64,000 nucleotides of DNA from Gliomastix tumulicola (GCA_001599755.1 BCHX01000001.1:558001-622000); one strand, 5' to 3'. Counted from the stretch's first letter, positions 11,959 through 23,745 are shown. The notes: generated by a model from the letters alone, not told the origin. Translations and numbers: made by a program.

Positions 11959-12489
11959 GGTGTGGTTGTCGATGCGACTTTGCTCGAAACGCGGAGCTCC
12001 AGCTGTGGTCTTGATGCAATGAGGCCACGGTGGGTCTTATCGTGGCTTAGTCATCGATGTTATGGTCTTATCTCTCGAGAAGGACCTGGACAAAAAGGCT
12101 TGACAGCACTGACAGTAAATTTGCCTCAACGTGTTTGACCTTTGTGTCTGCGGCACTATGGGCATATCAGACACTACTGGACGTGGTGATACACGGCGCC
12201 GAGGAATCATCCGAGGATAGCAGGAAGAACAAGCCACTTGGAGTCTCGTCACAAGGTCACCAAAAGGTTTGAGAATACAGTCATCACTATTCAAACATCA
12301 CCCTCCTGCTCCGTAGAGAGGAGGTTCGCCACTACTACTCCAAATCCCTATATGTAGACCAAACCAAGACTAAACCAAAAAGTCCAAATACTAGTTATAA
12401 ACGCATCCAAAACTGCCCTATCCTGAAAGAAGCAAGTATCGTTTTCCAGGAAGATAGGAAGCGCAACGCCAGCTCGACTATAATCTCTC
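11959..12489. other. Intergenic: EMC1 promoter
   Basis: 531 nt between two minus-strand genes. No clear element or gene seen. Confidence 0.5.
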
Positions 12490-15136
12490 TCATGTTTCCT
12501 TTGGTGGTTCTTCGGTGACTGCCTCCGCAGCCGGCGGCGTCGCAGATTTCTTAGGCTCCTCGGGCTGGGGTTCCGGCGCTGCATCTTGAGCTTTCTCCTC
12601 AGACGGCTCCTCAGACGGCTCCTCAGACGGCTCCTCCGTTGCCTCAGTAGTCTCGACAGCGGGCACGGCGGCGGCGCTTTCAGCGGGCTCAGCGGGCTCA
12701 GCGGGCTCAGCGGGCTCAGCAGACGCAGCAGGTGGCGCAGGTGGCGCTTCTGCCACTGGTCCCTCAGAAACAGGGACTTCGAGAAGGTCGGGCTGAGGTG
12801 TCTCTTCAGGCTTGGCCTCGGGAGTAGCTTGAAGCCCAGTCTCTGATACAGCTCCCGACCCAGGCTGAGGCGTGGCATTGGCTTCTGGTTCCTGCGCGAC
12901 GCCCGACGGCGCCTCTTGTACGCTTTCTGGAGCCAGTTCCGACGCAGCGGGCTCCAGCGCAGCGGGCTGCGAAGGGGGCTCCGAAGGGGGCTCTACGGAC
13001 GGCTCTTTAGGCTCCATAGGCTGCTCCTCGGGCTCGTCTTTCGGTCCCTCCGATGGCTCAGGGATTGGCTCCTCCTCGTCCGTAGGCTCGAGCTTGGGAG
13101 TCTTCGACGCATCCTTAGAAGGTTCACGGTCAAGCTCACTCATGAGACCGCCGATCAGATCAGGCCCGTCCTCGGCAGAGATCTCCTGCTGTTCCAGAGC
13201 TTCGTGGACTTCGGGAGCTGCATCCTGCTGTTCCGATACTGACTCGATCGTCGGCTCAACAGGCGGCTCAACGGGCGGCTCCGACGGAGGGGCAGCGTCT
13301 ACGACACCCTCCACACTTGCCGTGGCGACTTCTGAAGGGGCTCCAGAGCCAGTCATCTTGACAGAAGCAGAGTCATCAGGCTTGACGGTATCTTCCGTCA
13401 TGACTGAGTCCTGGTAGGCCAGGGTGGGTTTGCCAGACAACGCGTCCTCACCAGGCTGAACCTCCTCCTTGATCGGGTCTGTACCTTCAGACGGCTGAGT
13501 CCCCTCGTCCTTGGGAGAAGCGCGTGGCGACGAAATGTTGCCGACCTGATCCGGAGGGGGCGGGAGCAAGGCTTCCTCAAGGCTGGGCTTAGGCTCTGGT
13601 GGAGGGATATCGCGATCAAGAGCCTCATCGGGCGCCTCGCCAACAATATCGGAGGGCGGCTTCGCGATCATCGATTCGTCCTCAAGTCGACTCTCCACGT
13701 CGTTCTTCTCTGTCGACTCAAGAGGCAGCTCTAGCGGACCGCGGGGCTCCGTAGGAGAGGGCAAAACGACATTCTTCAGAGGGCTGCCCTCAATTCGAGG
13801 AGAGGCAGCGGCGGCAAGGGCGGGTGGCGCCAGCGTAAGGAGGTTTGGAGGCGTCGACCTCTGGGAGGCTGTGTCCTCGGGAGGGTCCGTATCCATCTTC
13901 TCCGAGACGGCAGCCTCAGTAGACTCGGGTGGTGCCTCAACGGCTGGCGTAACGTCCATGGCATCGGTCATGTCCCTATCGTGGACTTCGGAGTCATCAG
14001 CCAGTAGGCTATCTTGCCTTGTGTCGTCAGCCCTAGAGTCGTCGTCGCCCTCTTCGCCATCTTCACCGTCGTCTCCCTCGTCGTCGTCATCGTCATGATC
14101 GTCGTCTCCGTCGGCCATCTCGCTATCTTCGTTTTTCTGGTCGTCGCCATTGGCCTTCGCACCCTAGCGACAATTGTCAGCACCACATCATAGGCTACAG
14201 CAGATGGAACAGCAAAACTCACATTCTCGCCATTCTCAGTCTTGATTCGTGTACCGTCACCGCCATCAACCGGAGCAGCAGGCTGGGCCGGGCCGCCGCC
14301 AGGCAGCGGAAGCTTCATCTTCTTCCTGCCGCGCCCAGGCCCAGCCTTCTTCCTCTTCGGGGGCGGAATCCGCCTCCTGGGAGGTTGAGGCACGACAGGC
14401 GCGCCGCTGCCCTGGCCCGCGACGGCTTCGACCCTGGTAGACAGGATCTCGCCATCGACCTTCTGGCCCTCGACCAACGTCACGTCCTCTGTATACGGGT
14501 TCCCGGCGGCATCGACCCGACGGACTGTTGCCCTAGTAACAGTCTGCGTCGGGACGCGCTCCTGGACCGTCTTGCTTGCAATCGTCACGGTGCCCTTCCT
14601 GCGCTTCGCCAGATGCGACACGGTGGCCGCCTCGACGTTGCGCGGGATCTGCTTCCACAGCTTCACCGTGAACCCCTTGCTCGACGCGTCGTCCTCCTTC
14701 TTGTCGCCCTTCTCGGGCAGGGCCGCGTCCAGGTCGGCGTCGTCTTCCTCCAGCGGCGGCGGTCGCTTGTAGAGACGGCCGGAGCGGGCGGCGCGCAGGA
14801 GCTCCTGGGTGTGCGGGGGCAGCAGGTTCGAGTCGCGGGGCATGCCGTGCAGGAGCTCGATGTCCCAGACGTCGTTGTGATGCGGCTGCTCCTGCGGCTC
14901 GGGCGGCGCGACCGCCGCCCAGTCCTGGCGCCATTGTCGGACGGGGAGGCCTGGGGATGTCAATGTCAGCAGGGGTGGTGACAGGTGTCAGTCAATCACG
15001 AGAATGGGTCGACGAACCCTCGAAATCGTCATGCTCGACGTAACCTCCACGGTTTGCGCGCCTTGTCTACGTAGTTCATGTAAGTATCCAGCCACGGGCG
15101 CGGTTCGGCGGGTGTTACACATACTCCAGGGGCCAT
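12490..15136 (-). CDS. Conserved acidic nuclear-type protein, function unknown
   Basis: 820 aa from four exons: 15136-15125 (12 nt, encodes MAPG), 15066-15018, 14950-14223, 14163-12490. All introns are GT-AG and frame is kept throughout. The N-terminal third is compact and conserved-looking (VEHDDFEGLPVRQWRQDW, WDIELLHGMPRDSNLLPPHT, KLWKQIPRNVEAATVSHLAKRRKGTV). Then come a basic, NLS-like stretch (PPPKRKKAGPGRGRKK), a run of about 20 Asp/Glu, and a long Pro/Glu/Ser-rich tail with short repeats (AEP and EEPS units). I do not recognise a named family. The basic patch, AT-hook-like GRGRKK and acidic tail suggest a chromatin-associated protein, by inference only. Annotators may meet it as an LYR-family or hypothetical protein. 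Confidence 0.78.
12595..12725 (-). repeat. In-frame minisatellites encoding EEPS and AEP repeats
   Basis: Two short arrays inside the acidic protein gene: 12-nt units around 12597-12634 (EEPS repeats) and 9-nt units around 12680-12720 (AEP repeats). Both keep the reading frame. Confidence 0.85.
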
Positions 15137-15962
15137 GGCGACTGGCGTGACAGCAGCACGAGCGACCGTTCCCAGACGCCAATTGAAGTCGCAAAGCCGA
15201 GGATCAACAAATGCGACCAGGCAGCAGCCTTATCCAATTCGGCCGACGCGACAAATGTGGCGTGGTCGGAATTGGCGTTGGATTGCAGCTCCGACGAATA
15301 AAAGAGACGCGGAGCGAGGCTGCAGTCGGGGGATGGTCCTGCAGTTCGGTTGGTGTGCGATGCAAATGCATGGAGCCGGCCGCGACTCCTGCGCGCGAAT
15401 CCGAGTCCCGGGCAAAAAATTGACGCTTAGTCAGCCGACCTGAGTCGCTGCTGTGCAACCATCAGCAGAAAAATGATGCAGCAAACAGGGGACGGATTAG
15501 ATGCGAACAGCGATCGTTGGGCGACAAATACAGCCGAAATAATTGTTTACGCCAATGAGGCTGATGTCTATTAAACAGTGTATGGCAGTAAAGAGGAGAT
15601 ATTGGCCACAGCTCCGGACTCCCAGCATCTGCACGTGGCAATATCCAGCTCGACGGAGCAATGCCCAAAGGAATGTCCGACCAGCTCTTCCAGCGATGAA
15701 ATTGCTCTGATGTGCCGGAGAAAACGGCCGTGTGTGCTTATGCATATCATATGATCCCCCGGCGCCGCCGTACTTCCCGCTTATTCGTACAGAATTCGCC
15801 CATTATCCTAATAGTGTACAATGGCCCTCCGCTGGTGTCGCTGCCGTGTCGTCCGTCCGCCAGCACCCTTGCCCTTTGAGGCGGGTATGCTCAATCGTAG
15901 CTGTTCGAACAGAACTGTTAGTCGTAGTCCATAAGAGGGCATCTAGCGGATGTCGAGCTGAC
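15137..15962. other. Intergenic between two minus-strand genes
   Basis: 826 nt; promoter of the acidic-protein gene and 3' region of ISD11. Short open frames here show no coding character. Confidence 0.5.
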
Positions 15963-16640
15963 TTACCCTGGCTCCTTCTGCCGCACGATGTCTCCCTCCT
16001 TGCCCGTCTGCTTGCCCTGTCCCATTCGTCAGTCCCGGCCGTCTCTTCGGAGATCGCTCGCAGATATGGATGCTCACCGATATGCCTCCCTCCACGACCA
16101 ACCTATCAAGTTGGTAGAACTGTCCGATAATCGTTTGTCGCTGTTCTCCCCCGTCAGCAATTCATCCTCCTCCAAGCGCTCCCCTTCTCGCCAGAACCCC
16201 GTACCTTCATCACCTGCAGCTCCTTGAGGCCGTGCTGCACGAGCTCCTGCACCTTGCGCGGGTCGCCGACCGACTTGTTCTCTCGGAAGGCATCTCTGGT
16301 CCGTCGCTTCGCGTACTCGCGGAAGTTGTATGCCGTGAATTGGTTGCCCTGCCGTAATAGCTGGCGGTACTGCGCGAATCCCGTATGTCAGCGTCACAGT
16401 TCCTTCCAAAGCCCTCGCATCCTTCGCCTCTGGTCCCTCGAGGTCGTGTAGCCCTTGCGCTTCTCGGGCACGCTCGGATATCACCCAGCGATCGCATATG
16501 TCATCGCCGGTATAGCCGTTCGCACGCTCGTCGCCTCTGCTGTTTCGTCGCAAAGCCCTGGGAAAGGGAGAATGGGAGCTACTCACCAGTGATCGAACTT
16601 GCTGTGGCATGTCGCCTTTTAACGTCGCTACCGCAGACAT
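15963..16640 (-). CDS. ISD11: ISD11, LYR protein of mitochondrial Fe-S cluster assembly
   Basis: Partner of the cysteine desulfurase Nfs1 in the mitochondrial matrix, needed for Fe-S cluster synthesis. Four exons: 16640-16587, 16369-16205, 16140-16078, 16016-15963, giving 111 aa. The LYR motif reads SLYRQLLRQGNQF; its Leu is the last codon of exon 1 and its Tyr-Arg begin exon 2. Typical family segments follow: YNFREYAKRRTRDAFREN, then IIGQFYQLDRLVVEG, then GKQTGKEGDIVRQKEPG. The last codon before the stop overlaps a good donor (GGGTAAGT), so an extra short final exon is possible. Length fits the family (about 95-115 aa). Confidence 0.92.
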
Positions 16641-17295
16641 GGTTGTGGAAGAGGAAGAGGGAGGTAAAGGAAGAAGTTTTGGCGGGAGGAGGGAGCCTAG
16701 CGATTTGCGCGTGCACCGATTTGAAGCTACAATTGCCCGAAAGTCTCGGTGTTTGCGTCGGGGCGGAGAATTCCCCTCCCGATCACCGGCTGTCTGCCGT
16801 CCACTATTACACCATCACGTTCTGGTCTCTACAAGCATCTCGGAAAGGGGCAAAAAAAAGTCTTGCGGTGAATTAAACCATTTGATTTTCATATGGATTA
16901 TCCTGGCTATCTTCGGATTTGACTCTTCGCTGATTGCAGCGTGTGCAGCGCTTCCACAGGGGCTCGCCAGTATGTAGTTGTAGCTGCAAGCCTCTGGCGT
17001 CGAGCTCGGAGAACGACCGAAGCTCACGTCGTATCTGACGTTCGCCTTCTGTCCTCCTGCAGCACAAGACGTCGCCAGTGCGCAATGCGTGTAGCCGTCG
17101 TCCTAGTCGCAGAACCTTGAATTCCAGACGCTGTAAATAGAACAAGAAACTTGCCCGTAAAGTAGCCAGCCGTCTACTATCACCAGCGCACGGCGGTACA
17201 CCCGTCCACAGCCACGTCGCCGCGTTGTGCGAGCGCTAATATTCTCCTCCATCCCGAGTGTCCGTGAGCCACAGCACAGCGCAGCGCAGCTCTGT
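16641..17295. other. Intergenic: ISD11 promoter and IPI3 3' end
   Basis: 655 nt without a supported gene or clear element. Confidence 0.5.
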
Positions 17296-18764
17296 TCAAC
17301 CAGCGTGTGCCGCCTCCAGAGACGACACCAAGTCAGCCTTCTGCTGCGCTCGGTACTCGCTCGCTATCCTAGAGAGCAGGTTCTCGTCATGGGGCAGCTC
17401 GCTCGGCGACAGCGCGGTAATCGCCTCCTCCAGGATGTCTTCGGGAAACCCCTGGGCATTGAGCATCCTATCGAATCTAGTCTGCCTGGGCAGGTCTTGC
17501 CTCAGCTGCGCCGACACGACGTACTGCCGCTGGTTCTGGTTCGGCTTGACCAATGTCCCCGGCACGAGCCGCTTCTGGTCCGGCAACACGGGCGTGAAGC
17601 AGAGATTAGTGACGGAGGCGTTGAGGTTCGCGAGCTCTGTAGGGTGCGCCCCCGGCGCCAGCGTCCACTTCAGTATCTTCCCCTTCGCGTGGCCCGTCAA
17701 TACGGTCGTGCCGTCGTAGCTAGTCGCCAGACATTGCGTTTCACCCACCTCCTCGTCAGCAGCCCCTATCGGCTCGCCGACCTGGACCACGATCGAGGCC
17801 GGGTCCTCAGCCTGTGATCCCAGCAGTGGCGTCCGCCCGAAGAACTCGGCCAGGAACAGCGAGCCACCCTCGGCGGCCACGACAGCAGCCCTGGCGCCCG
17901 GGTCGAGAGCCACGCAGAGCGGCGCGCTAGGGAAGAGCAACGTGCGAAGGATCTGGCCGGTCTGGTAGTTCCACACTATGCATGTCTTGTCTCTGCTCGC
18001 AGACACGCAGATGCTGGTGTGTGGGTTGGTGCCCGGTCCGACAGCGAGGTCGGTGATGGCCCCGCGGTGGTTCGAGAGCACGAGCTCCGGCTCCAGCTCG
18101 GCTTTGGAGTCGAACTCGAGGAGTCGGGCTAGCGACCAGACATTGACGTTTGAGTCCTCGGAGGCGGTGAGGACGTGGGACGGCGTGGCCGCTATGCAGG
18201 AGACGGCCTGCACATGGCAAGGTGGTGTGGCGACCTGACGCCCAGTGCGTGTCTACGTTGATAGGCAAGGTCAGCTTTTCCGACGGAAAGTAATCGCTCC
18301 GAGACATCTCGAGACATGCATGGCAGAAGCAAAAGCAAAGGAGGGGAGGGGCGGCGCAACTGAGAGCCAAGACTCAGGGCCAAAAAGCAACGAAAGAGGG
18401 GTGGAAAGAAACTATGCAAGCCACGAACCTCCCACAAGAACAACCTCCCCTCCGTAGTCCCGACGAGCAGCACGCTCCCGGCGAGAGCCAGACTGCGTAT
18501 CCGCTCGTTGAACGAGACAAGGGCTTCTTGGTTCCCACGTGTGCGGGAGTAGACATGGACATGGGCCTTCTGGTCCTGGGCGGCGAAGACGTGCGTGTCG
18601 CTCACGGCGAGGCCATGGCGCGGGCAGGAGCTCTTCTTGAAGGTGGACTTGACTGAGAACGAGGGGCTCAGGGTCTGTGTGTATATGCCGATCTCTTTAG
18701 AGATGGCCGTGTTGGCCGTGATGGGCGGGCCCGAGACGGTCGACACGAACTCTTCTGTGAGCAT
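17296..18764 (-). CDS. IPI3: Pre-rRNA-processing WD40 protein IPI3 (Rix1 complex)
   Basis: Nuclear WD40 protein of the Rix1-Ipi1-Ipi3 complex, acting in ITS2 processing and 60S pre-ribosome maturation. Exons 18764-18429 and 18252-17296 give 430 aa. The 176-nt intron has the less common donor GTTCGT. WD-repeat blades are visible: GRLFLWETRTGRQV, HVLTASEDSNVNVWSL, SICVSASRDKTCIVWNYQTG, GTTVLTGHAKGKILKW. The C-terminal helical segment (EDILEEAITAL...LLSRIASEYRAQQKADL) is typical of the family. ATG 18764 (MLTEEFVS) is preferred over an upstream in-frame ATG at 18830, because the latter adds a His-rich stretch unlike the family. Confidence 0.92.
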
Positions 18765-21480
18765 TGGCACTGCGATGTGGTGTGTGTGATGTGTGTGGTG
18801 TGGTGGCAGGTGACGTGATATCGGATGCAAGGGGCTTGCAGCACCACGCGCAGCTCGTATGCAAGTGTCAGTTGAATTGGATCAGCTGCATTAGTCGCTC
18901 CACGGAGGTGCATTCATGTGTGTTGGGATGGCAATGCGAATATCAAGCCAGGCGTCGTTGATTTTTTTTCCTCCCTAGCCTTTCTCATGTGAAGCAAATT
19001 TAGGCCGTGCAAAATCAAAGGGGCCACACGGTATTTTCTCACGACCTGCCTGAGGTGGGCAGTAGAAGTACCCTATACCGGCTGGGCAATATGGTGGTCG
19101 TTGCACTTTTAGACACAACCTGAAGGCGCGGGCTTCTGGGGTCACGAAAGGAACTAAATGTGAATTCGTTTGGGAGAGCTCGTTTTTATTTTAAAGCTCG
19201 TGGCTTATTGTGTAGTATTATGGTTGAATAGCAGGCCAAGTCTGTGCAACAATTGTGACAAGGTATGGTGTGTTTTGGCCTCTCAGGTGTGGCACGGTAC
19301 AGGTTCCAATATACAGCAGAGTGTTAGCGCCCTCTGTAAGATACTTTGTAGCGAGTCAGCACCAAGACAAGAAAGCGATGTCTCGATGCATTGTGCTCAT
19401 TAGAGATTCCGTCCGTCAATGCACGACCTTCCTGTTTATTTGGACGAAACGAAACGAAACGGGATCTGAGGGGCCATTTCCTCTGGAAGTCTAGTGGAGC
19501 CTGTCCAAGCTTCAGGGGGAAATACAGTGTACTTCAAGTTCGTACTGTAAGCTGAATGCCGACCTCTGATCACGACGATCCTGACATTCTCTTTGTCCAT
19601 GTTTGATCTTTTCTTTTTTCATGATGCACGAGCTGTGCCATTCTGACCAGCCGCTGTTACCCGACCCACGCGCCTGAGCGACCCGATGAGCGAATTGTCT
19701 TGCTTTTGCTGTTGCCATTGCGACTCCAACTGCAGCTAAATTGCGGCGTCTCTCCCTCCCTTGCATCGTGGCTTTTTGGTGCGTCACGAACAGCCTCCCA
19801 ATGGCCACAATCGGGGACTGTCTCGCCCGCACCACCATCATCTCTGCTCACTTTTGCGTCCTACGAGCGAGACAAGTGCGGACCTGTCCGTTGGTTGTCT
19901 ATCATTGACAAGTCTGTCCCTTGGCGGTGCGCCTCTCATGCACCTCGTCGTCCTACTCTCCTATTCTTCGCATCGATAATGGGCCTCGACTGCAAGGCGA
20001 CGCTCACCCATCGCGTCGCCTGAGAAGCCCCTTGCGTGGGCCGGGCGTCGATAGACTGGCAACTGATGCAGGCCGCCGCCGGACAATCCGACAATGGCCG
20101 GCCTGCGACAAGGACGACTCGAAAATGTGCCCTGTGCGCTGCGCTGTGCTTCCTATTGTTGCACGCCCGACATTGAATGAATGAACCACTGACCACCGCT
20201 GCTTTGCTGCTGGTTTCAGCCACTCGAGACCAGCGTCCAGCAGACGACGGATTTTACTGCCCGAAGGTCGCGCAGCATGGCAGATGACTGCTAATTACGG
20301 CCCTGCAGAGTCCAATTACCAAGCCCGTACCACCTCGAGCGGCAGTCCTCTGAGGTCGCACAGCATGGCCAGGAGCGTCTCCTCAGACGAATCCGTGTGG
20401 GCTGGCGGTCTGTGTCCCTTCATCAAACTCCATCTGGCTGATCTCGCGTAACAGTGAATACCGTATTGCTCTGCTTGGCACGAACTCGACGGACGCTTGT
20501 TTTCGCACTGAGGGCCGTCTCGTTCAGGCTTCGTTCAGGCCTGTCCGTCTACCGCGGTTGTGTGTCTCACCCCAACACCATCCATCACGGCCAGACCGCC
20601 TGAAGCTGGCCCTTGATTATCATCTCATCACTTGAGACCTACATGATATTGATTTGCCACCCACTCATCTTGGCCCTTCCACGCACATGGAGCCAAAAAC
20701 GGACCCGGGAGCACGAGTGTGTGCCTCCCCCTCCCCTCGTCTCTCCCTTGCTTTCCCTCGAGCCGCACCTTGCAGCCAGATCCCTGCCCGCTCCATTGCC
20801 TCAATTGGTTATAGCTTCCTTTCTCACTGACGTGCCACCACCACCTCTGTGAACACATTCTACCAGGATCTTGATGCGTTCTAGCTCTGTGAGGCCATGT
20901 TCTCCTACCGTGCACCCGACACAGATGTGCCTGATTACAGACTCACTTTTACCTTATATTCACTTGGTCCGCCCGCTCGGCCCTCTCTCCTCTGAGTCTT
21001 CTTCTCCCCGTGCTCCCTTCCCTTCTCTTTCCCACCTCTGGTCCGAGTCACACGAGAGACCTAGCACCTGAGCTTGCTTGCGTCGCTTGTTACGACTTGT
21101 CTTGGACCAGGAATAGCACACACAGACACACACACACACACACACACATTCATTCGGGTACGCTACGGGTTCTGACACCAGCCGTTGGGCCGGCCTGTAC
21201 TTTGTGTCCCGGCAGTCCCCTGTCTCTCCTGTCTTGCACGACGTGAGAAGCTGGATCGGGTGGTAGAGCTCTGGGCTTTTCCCAGTCCCCGGTCGGCGCT
21301 CGTCCTTTCCCGCGACCTGCATCGTCCTCTCCCTCTCTCTCTCGCCCATGTTCTGATTTGCTCTGCACTTTATATATATAACAGCCACTCATCCGCCACG
21401 CGCGAGGGCTGCTTGGCGCCCGTCCTTTTCGTTCTCCCCTTTTCCTCCGAGGTCTCCCCCTTCTTCTCTTTTCTTTACAT
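18765..21480. other. 2.7 kb gene-poor region upstream of a + strand gene
   Basis: No protein gene supported on either strand. It includes the IPI3 promoter, a triple GAAAC repeat (about 19446-19460), a CA dinucleotide repeat and a TATATATATA near 21371-21380. It may be a long promoter/leader of the 754-aa protein or contain noncoding transcripts; the sequence alone does not decide. Confidence 0.45.
21116..21148. repeat. (CA)n microsatellite
   Basis: Nearly pure CA dinucleotide run with one CAGA interruption, about 330 nt before the start codon of the next gene. Confidence 0.9.
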
Positions 21481-23745
21481 ATGAGTGCTCCTGGTAGCCC
21501 GGAGGCAAGTCCCTCTGGTTTCATTCCTCGCGCGCCGACGCCTTTCCACCAGATCTCGCCCCGGAAGACCTTTGGCGACCTGTCACAGCAGGCCAGCGGA
21601 GCAGGACGTCCGAGAGCGCTGTCTTCGTCTTCGTCGACTGGCAGGCGATCGGTCTCGAGCATGAGGAGCCTGATGCCGCTCACTCTCTCGTCCGGCTGCT
21701 CGGCGGCGTCGACCTCTTCGGCGGCGTCGCCACCACCACCCGAGGAGGTCATGGGCCAGGCTGTGGATGGGTACTTCCCCGAGATCCTGGCAGCCGATCT
21801 GGAGCAGTCGAGCTCTATCTTTGCCCTGCGCCGCATGACGTCGGGCAGCCCCGATCCTGCACTGTCGTCTGAGGACAAGCTTCCCAATGTTGCTGGCCAT
21901 CCTGGCTGGCCCAACCGATTCCCCGTCACGCCCTCCTTTCCCTCCGCTCAGGGCTCTGGGAGAGCCCTGGGCCCGATCAAGGAGAAGATGCCCGTCGTCT
22001 CCTTCCTCGGCAATCGAGGTACCCAGCAACGACAACAGCCGGAGGATGTCACGGATGGCGAGTCAGTGGCTGGCACTGAGGTCTCCAAGGGAGCTGGGGC
22101 ACGATCGAATGCCTCGCGAGACCGCTCCATCTTCACCGTCGCGACATCCCTGACCTCGAGCTGGATCTCCAACCTCAAGCATGCGTCCCCGCCCGCCAGT
22201 GAACCCGACCGCGAGCGAAGCTGGATCGACCCCGACACAGAAGACGACGAGCCCGCGAATGCGAGCCAAGAGATGTTGGGAGCGCTCTCGCCACGACCTC
22301 AAACGCCGCGCGAGCGTCAGCGAGTCTATGCATCGCAGGTGGCCGAGGGGACCAGCGGCACGGCAGCGACAACAGCCCGCCCTAAGCAGCAGCATCATCA
22401 TCGTCATCATCATCATCATCAAAAGTCGCACTCCATCAGCGCCTTCGCCCCAGCCAACAGGAAACCACGACAGAACTCGACCCGTTCGCGCAGAGGCCGA
22501 CGCTCTCGCTCTCCGCCTCCGCCCGTCAGCGACGACGAGGCGCCGCCCATCCCTGTCCGTCGGCGTCCGCGAGCCTCAACATTCCAGACTACGGACGGCA
22601 AGACGTACCAGGAAGTGCCCTCTCGTCGCGACGCCGTGGTGCTCGTGGACCGGCCGCAGTACGAGGACTTCACGCTTGCCGATCACATGTCCCAGCAGGA
22701 GATGCCGGACCTCGCTGTCTACGGCAGCAGTCCTCCCGACGACGAGCCGAACAATACCAGGCAAAACCAGGACTTCATCCGGCCGCCGTCGCCTTCCTCG
22801 CCCTTGCCGACTGTCGAGTCGTGGCTCAACACCAACACACACACGTACGCGACTCACCCCAACGACGAGGTATTCAAGGCCGTGCCCCTGCCCCCGAACG
22901 TCATGGAGACGCTTCGCATCTCTGTGACGTGCTTCCCGGAGACCATGCTGCTGACCTCGAGTCTCACCGTCGAGACGATCCGGAGCTACTCCAAGAAGGT
23001 CAGGCAGCCCACGGCAGACGTGCAGACCACCCTCTCCAACCTGCCCCTCTTCCCCTCTGCCCAGGGATATCCTCGCAAGTCGCTCTGGAGGAAGGTCGCC
23101 TCCTACACGAAGCACACATCGTCGTCGTCGTCGTTGTCCGACCCGCCAAGGCGGCTGCAGTCCGGCAGCAGCAGCTCGGGAGCGGCCCCTCGCGGTCTGC
23201 GAGCACCCGCAGAAGAGCCCGAGACGCAGCAGCCGCAGCCGTGGGAGCATCTGAGGAACATCTTCACCGGCGCCTCAGACTACATCTGCGACGCCCTCTG
23301 GGCGCACATCATCGCGTACAACTACATCTCCGCCCACGTCCCTCGCCAGCGCGTCCCGGACCCGAGCCAAGAGTCGTCCTCCAAGGACGAGATCCCCAAG
23401 AAGGCAGCCTCGCTCCTCGGGCTCGCCTCAGCCACGGCCCAGGACGTCCAGCGCTCCGTCAACAAGCTCTCGGGTCCGCTCGCGGGGCTCCTCCAGCGGC
23501 AGGATATGGTCGTCGAGCCGCCTGCGGGACGGCGCGCCCTGGCGCAGGAGGCGGCGATGAGGGATCTGCATGCGGGGTTGATGCGGTGCATTGCGAGGCT
23601 CATCGCGACGGCGAAGTTCATGGTCGAGGACGGTAGGCATGATGGGCCTGTGATGGATGTTGATGTGACGGAGCAGGGCGCGGATGTCTTTCTCGCGCGT
23701 AGTCTCTGCGAGATTGTCAGATTCTCGGAGGATGAGACTGCATGA
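21481..23745 (+). CDS. Large disordered conserved fungal protein, function unknown
   Basis: Single-exon 754-aa frame with strong coding character. The first roughly 440 residues are Ser/Pro-rich and disordered, with a His-rich patch (KQQHHHRHHHHHQK at about 301-314) and an Arg/Ser segment (RSRRGRRSRSPPPP). From about residue 455 it becomes ordered (NDEVFKAVPLPPNVMETL, then LRISVTCFPETMLLTSSLTV). A predicted helical region follows (ASDYICDALWAHIIAYNYI) and a C-terminal helical block (GLMRCIARLIATAKFMVEDG). I do not recognise the family; it looks like a Pezizomycotina-specific protein. No signal peptide or membrane segment is seen. The ATG at 21481 directly follows a pyrimidine-rich leader. Confidence 0.82.
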   Translation: MSAPGSPEASPSGFIPRAPTPFHQISPRKTFGDLSQQASGAGRPRALSSSSSTGRRSVSSMRSLMPLTLSSGCSAASTSSAASPPPPEEVMGQAVDGYFPEILAADLEQSSSIFALRRMTSGSPDPALSSEDKLPNVAGHPGWPNRFPVTPSFPSAQGSGRALGPIKEKMPVVSFLGNRGTQQRQQPEDVTDGESVAGTEVSKGAGARSNASRDRSIFTVATSLTSSWISNLKHASPPASEPDRERSWIDPDTEDDEPANASQEMLGALSPRPQTPRERQRVYASQVAEGTSGTAATTARPKQQHHHRHHHHHQKSHSISAFAPANRKPRQNSTRSRRGRRSRSPPPPVSDDEAPPIPVRRRPRASTFQTTDGKTYQEVPSRRDAVVLVDRPQYEDFTLADHMSQQEMPDLAVYGSSPPDDEPNNTRQNQDFIRPPSPSSPLPTVESWLNTNTHTYATHPNDEVFKAVPLPPNVMETLRISVTCFPETMLLTSSLTVETIRSYSKKVRQPTADVQTTLSNLPLFPSAQGYPRKSLWRKVASYTKHTSSSSSLSDPPRRLQSGSSSSGAAPRGLRAPAEEPETQQPQPWEHLRNIFTGASDYICDALWAHIIAYNYISAHVPRQRVPDPSQESSSKDEIPKKAASLLGLASATAQDVQRSVNKLSGPLAGLLQRQDMVVEPPAGRRALAQEAAMRDLHAGLMRCIARLIATAKFMVEDGRHDGPVMDVDVTEQGADVFLARSLCEIVRFSEDETA

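Noticed and set aside
12595..12725. Regular repeats considered as a CRISPR-like or tandem array
   Set aside because: Units of 9-12 nt without spacers, in frame inside a eukaryotic coding exon.
12872..13417. Ser/Gly-rich + strand open frame of 181 codons
   Set aside because: Antisense shadow of the Pro/Glu/Ser repeat tail of the minus-strand gene.
19700..20023. Possible small + strand gene in the long gap
   Set aside because: Leucine/serine-rich product with no motif, no upstream TATA and no conserved-looking segment.
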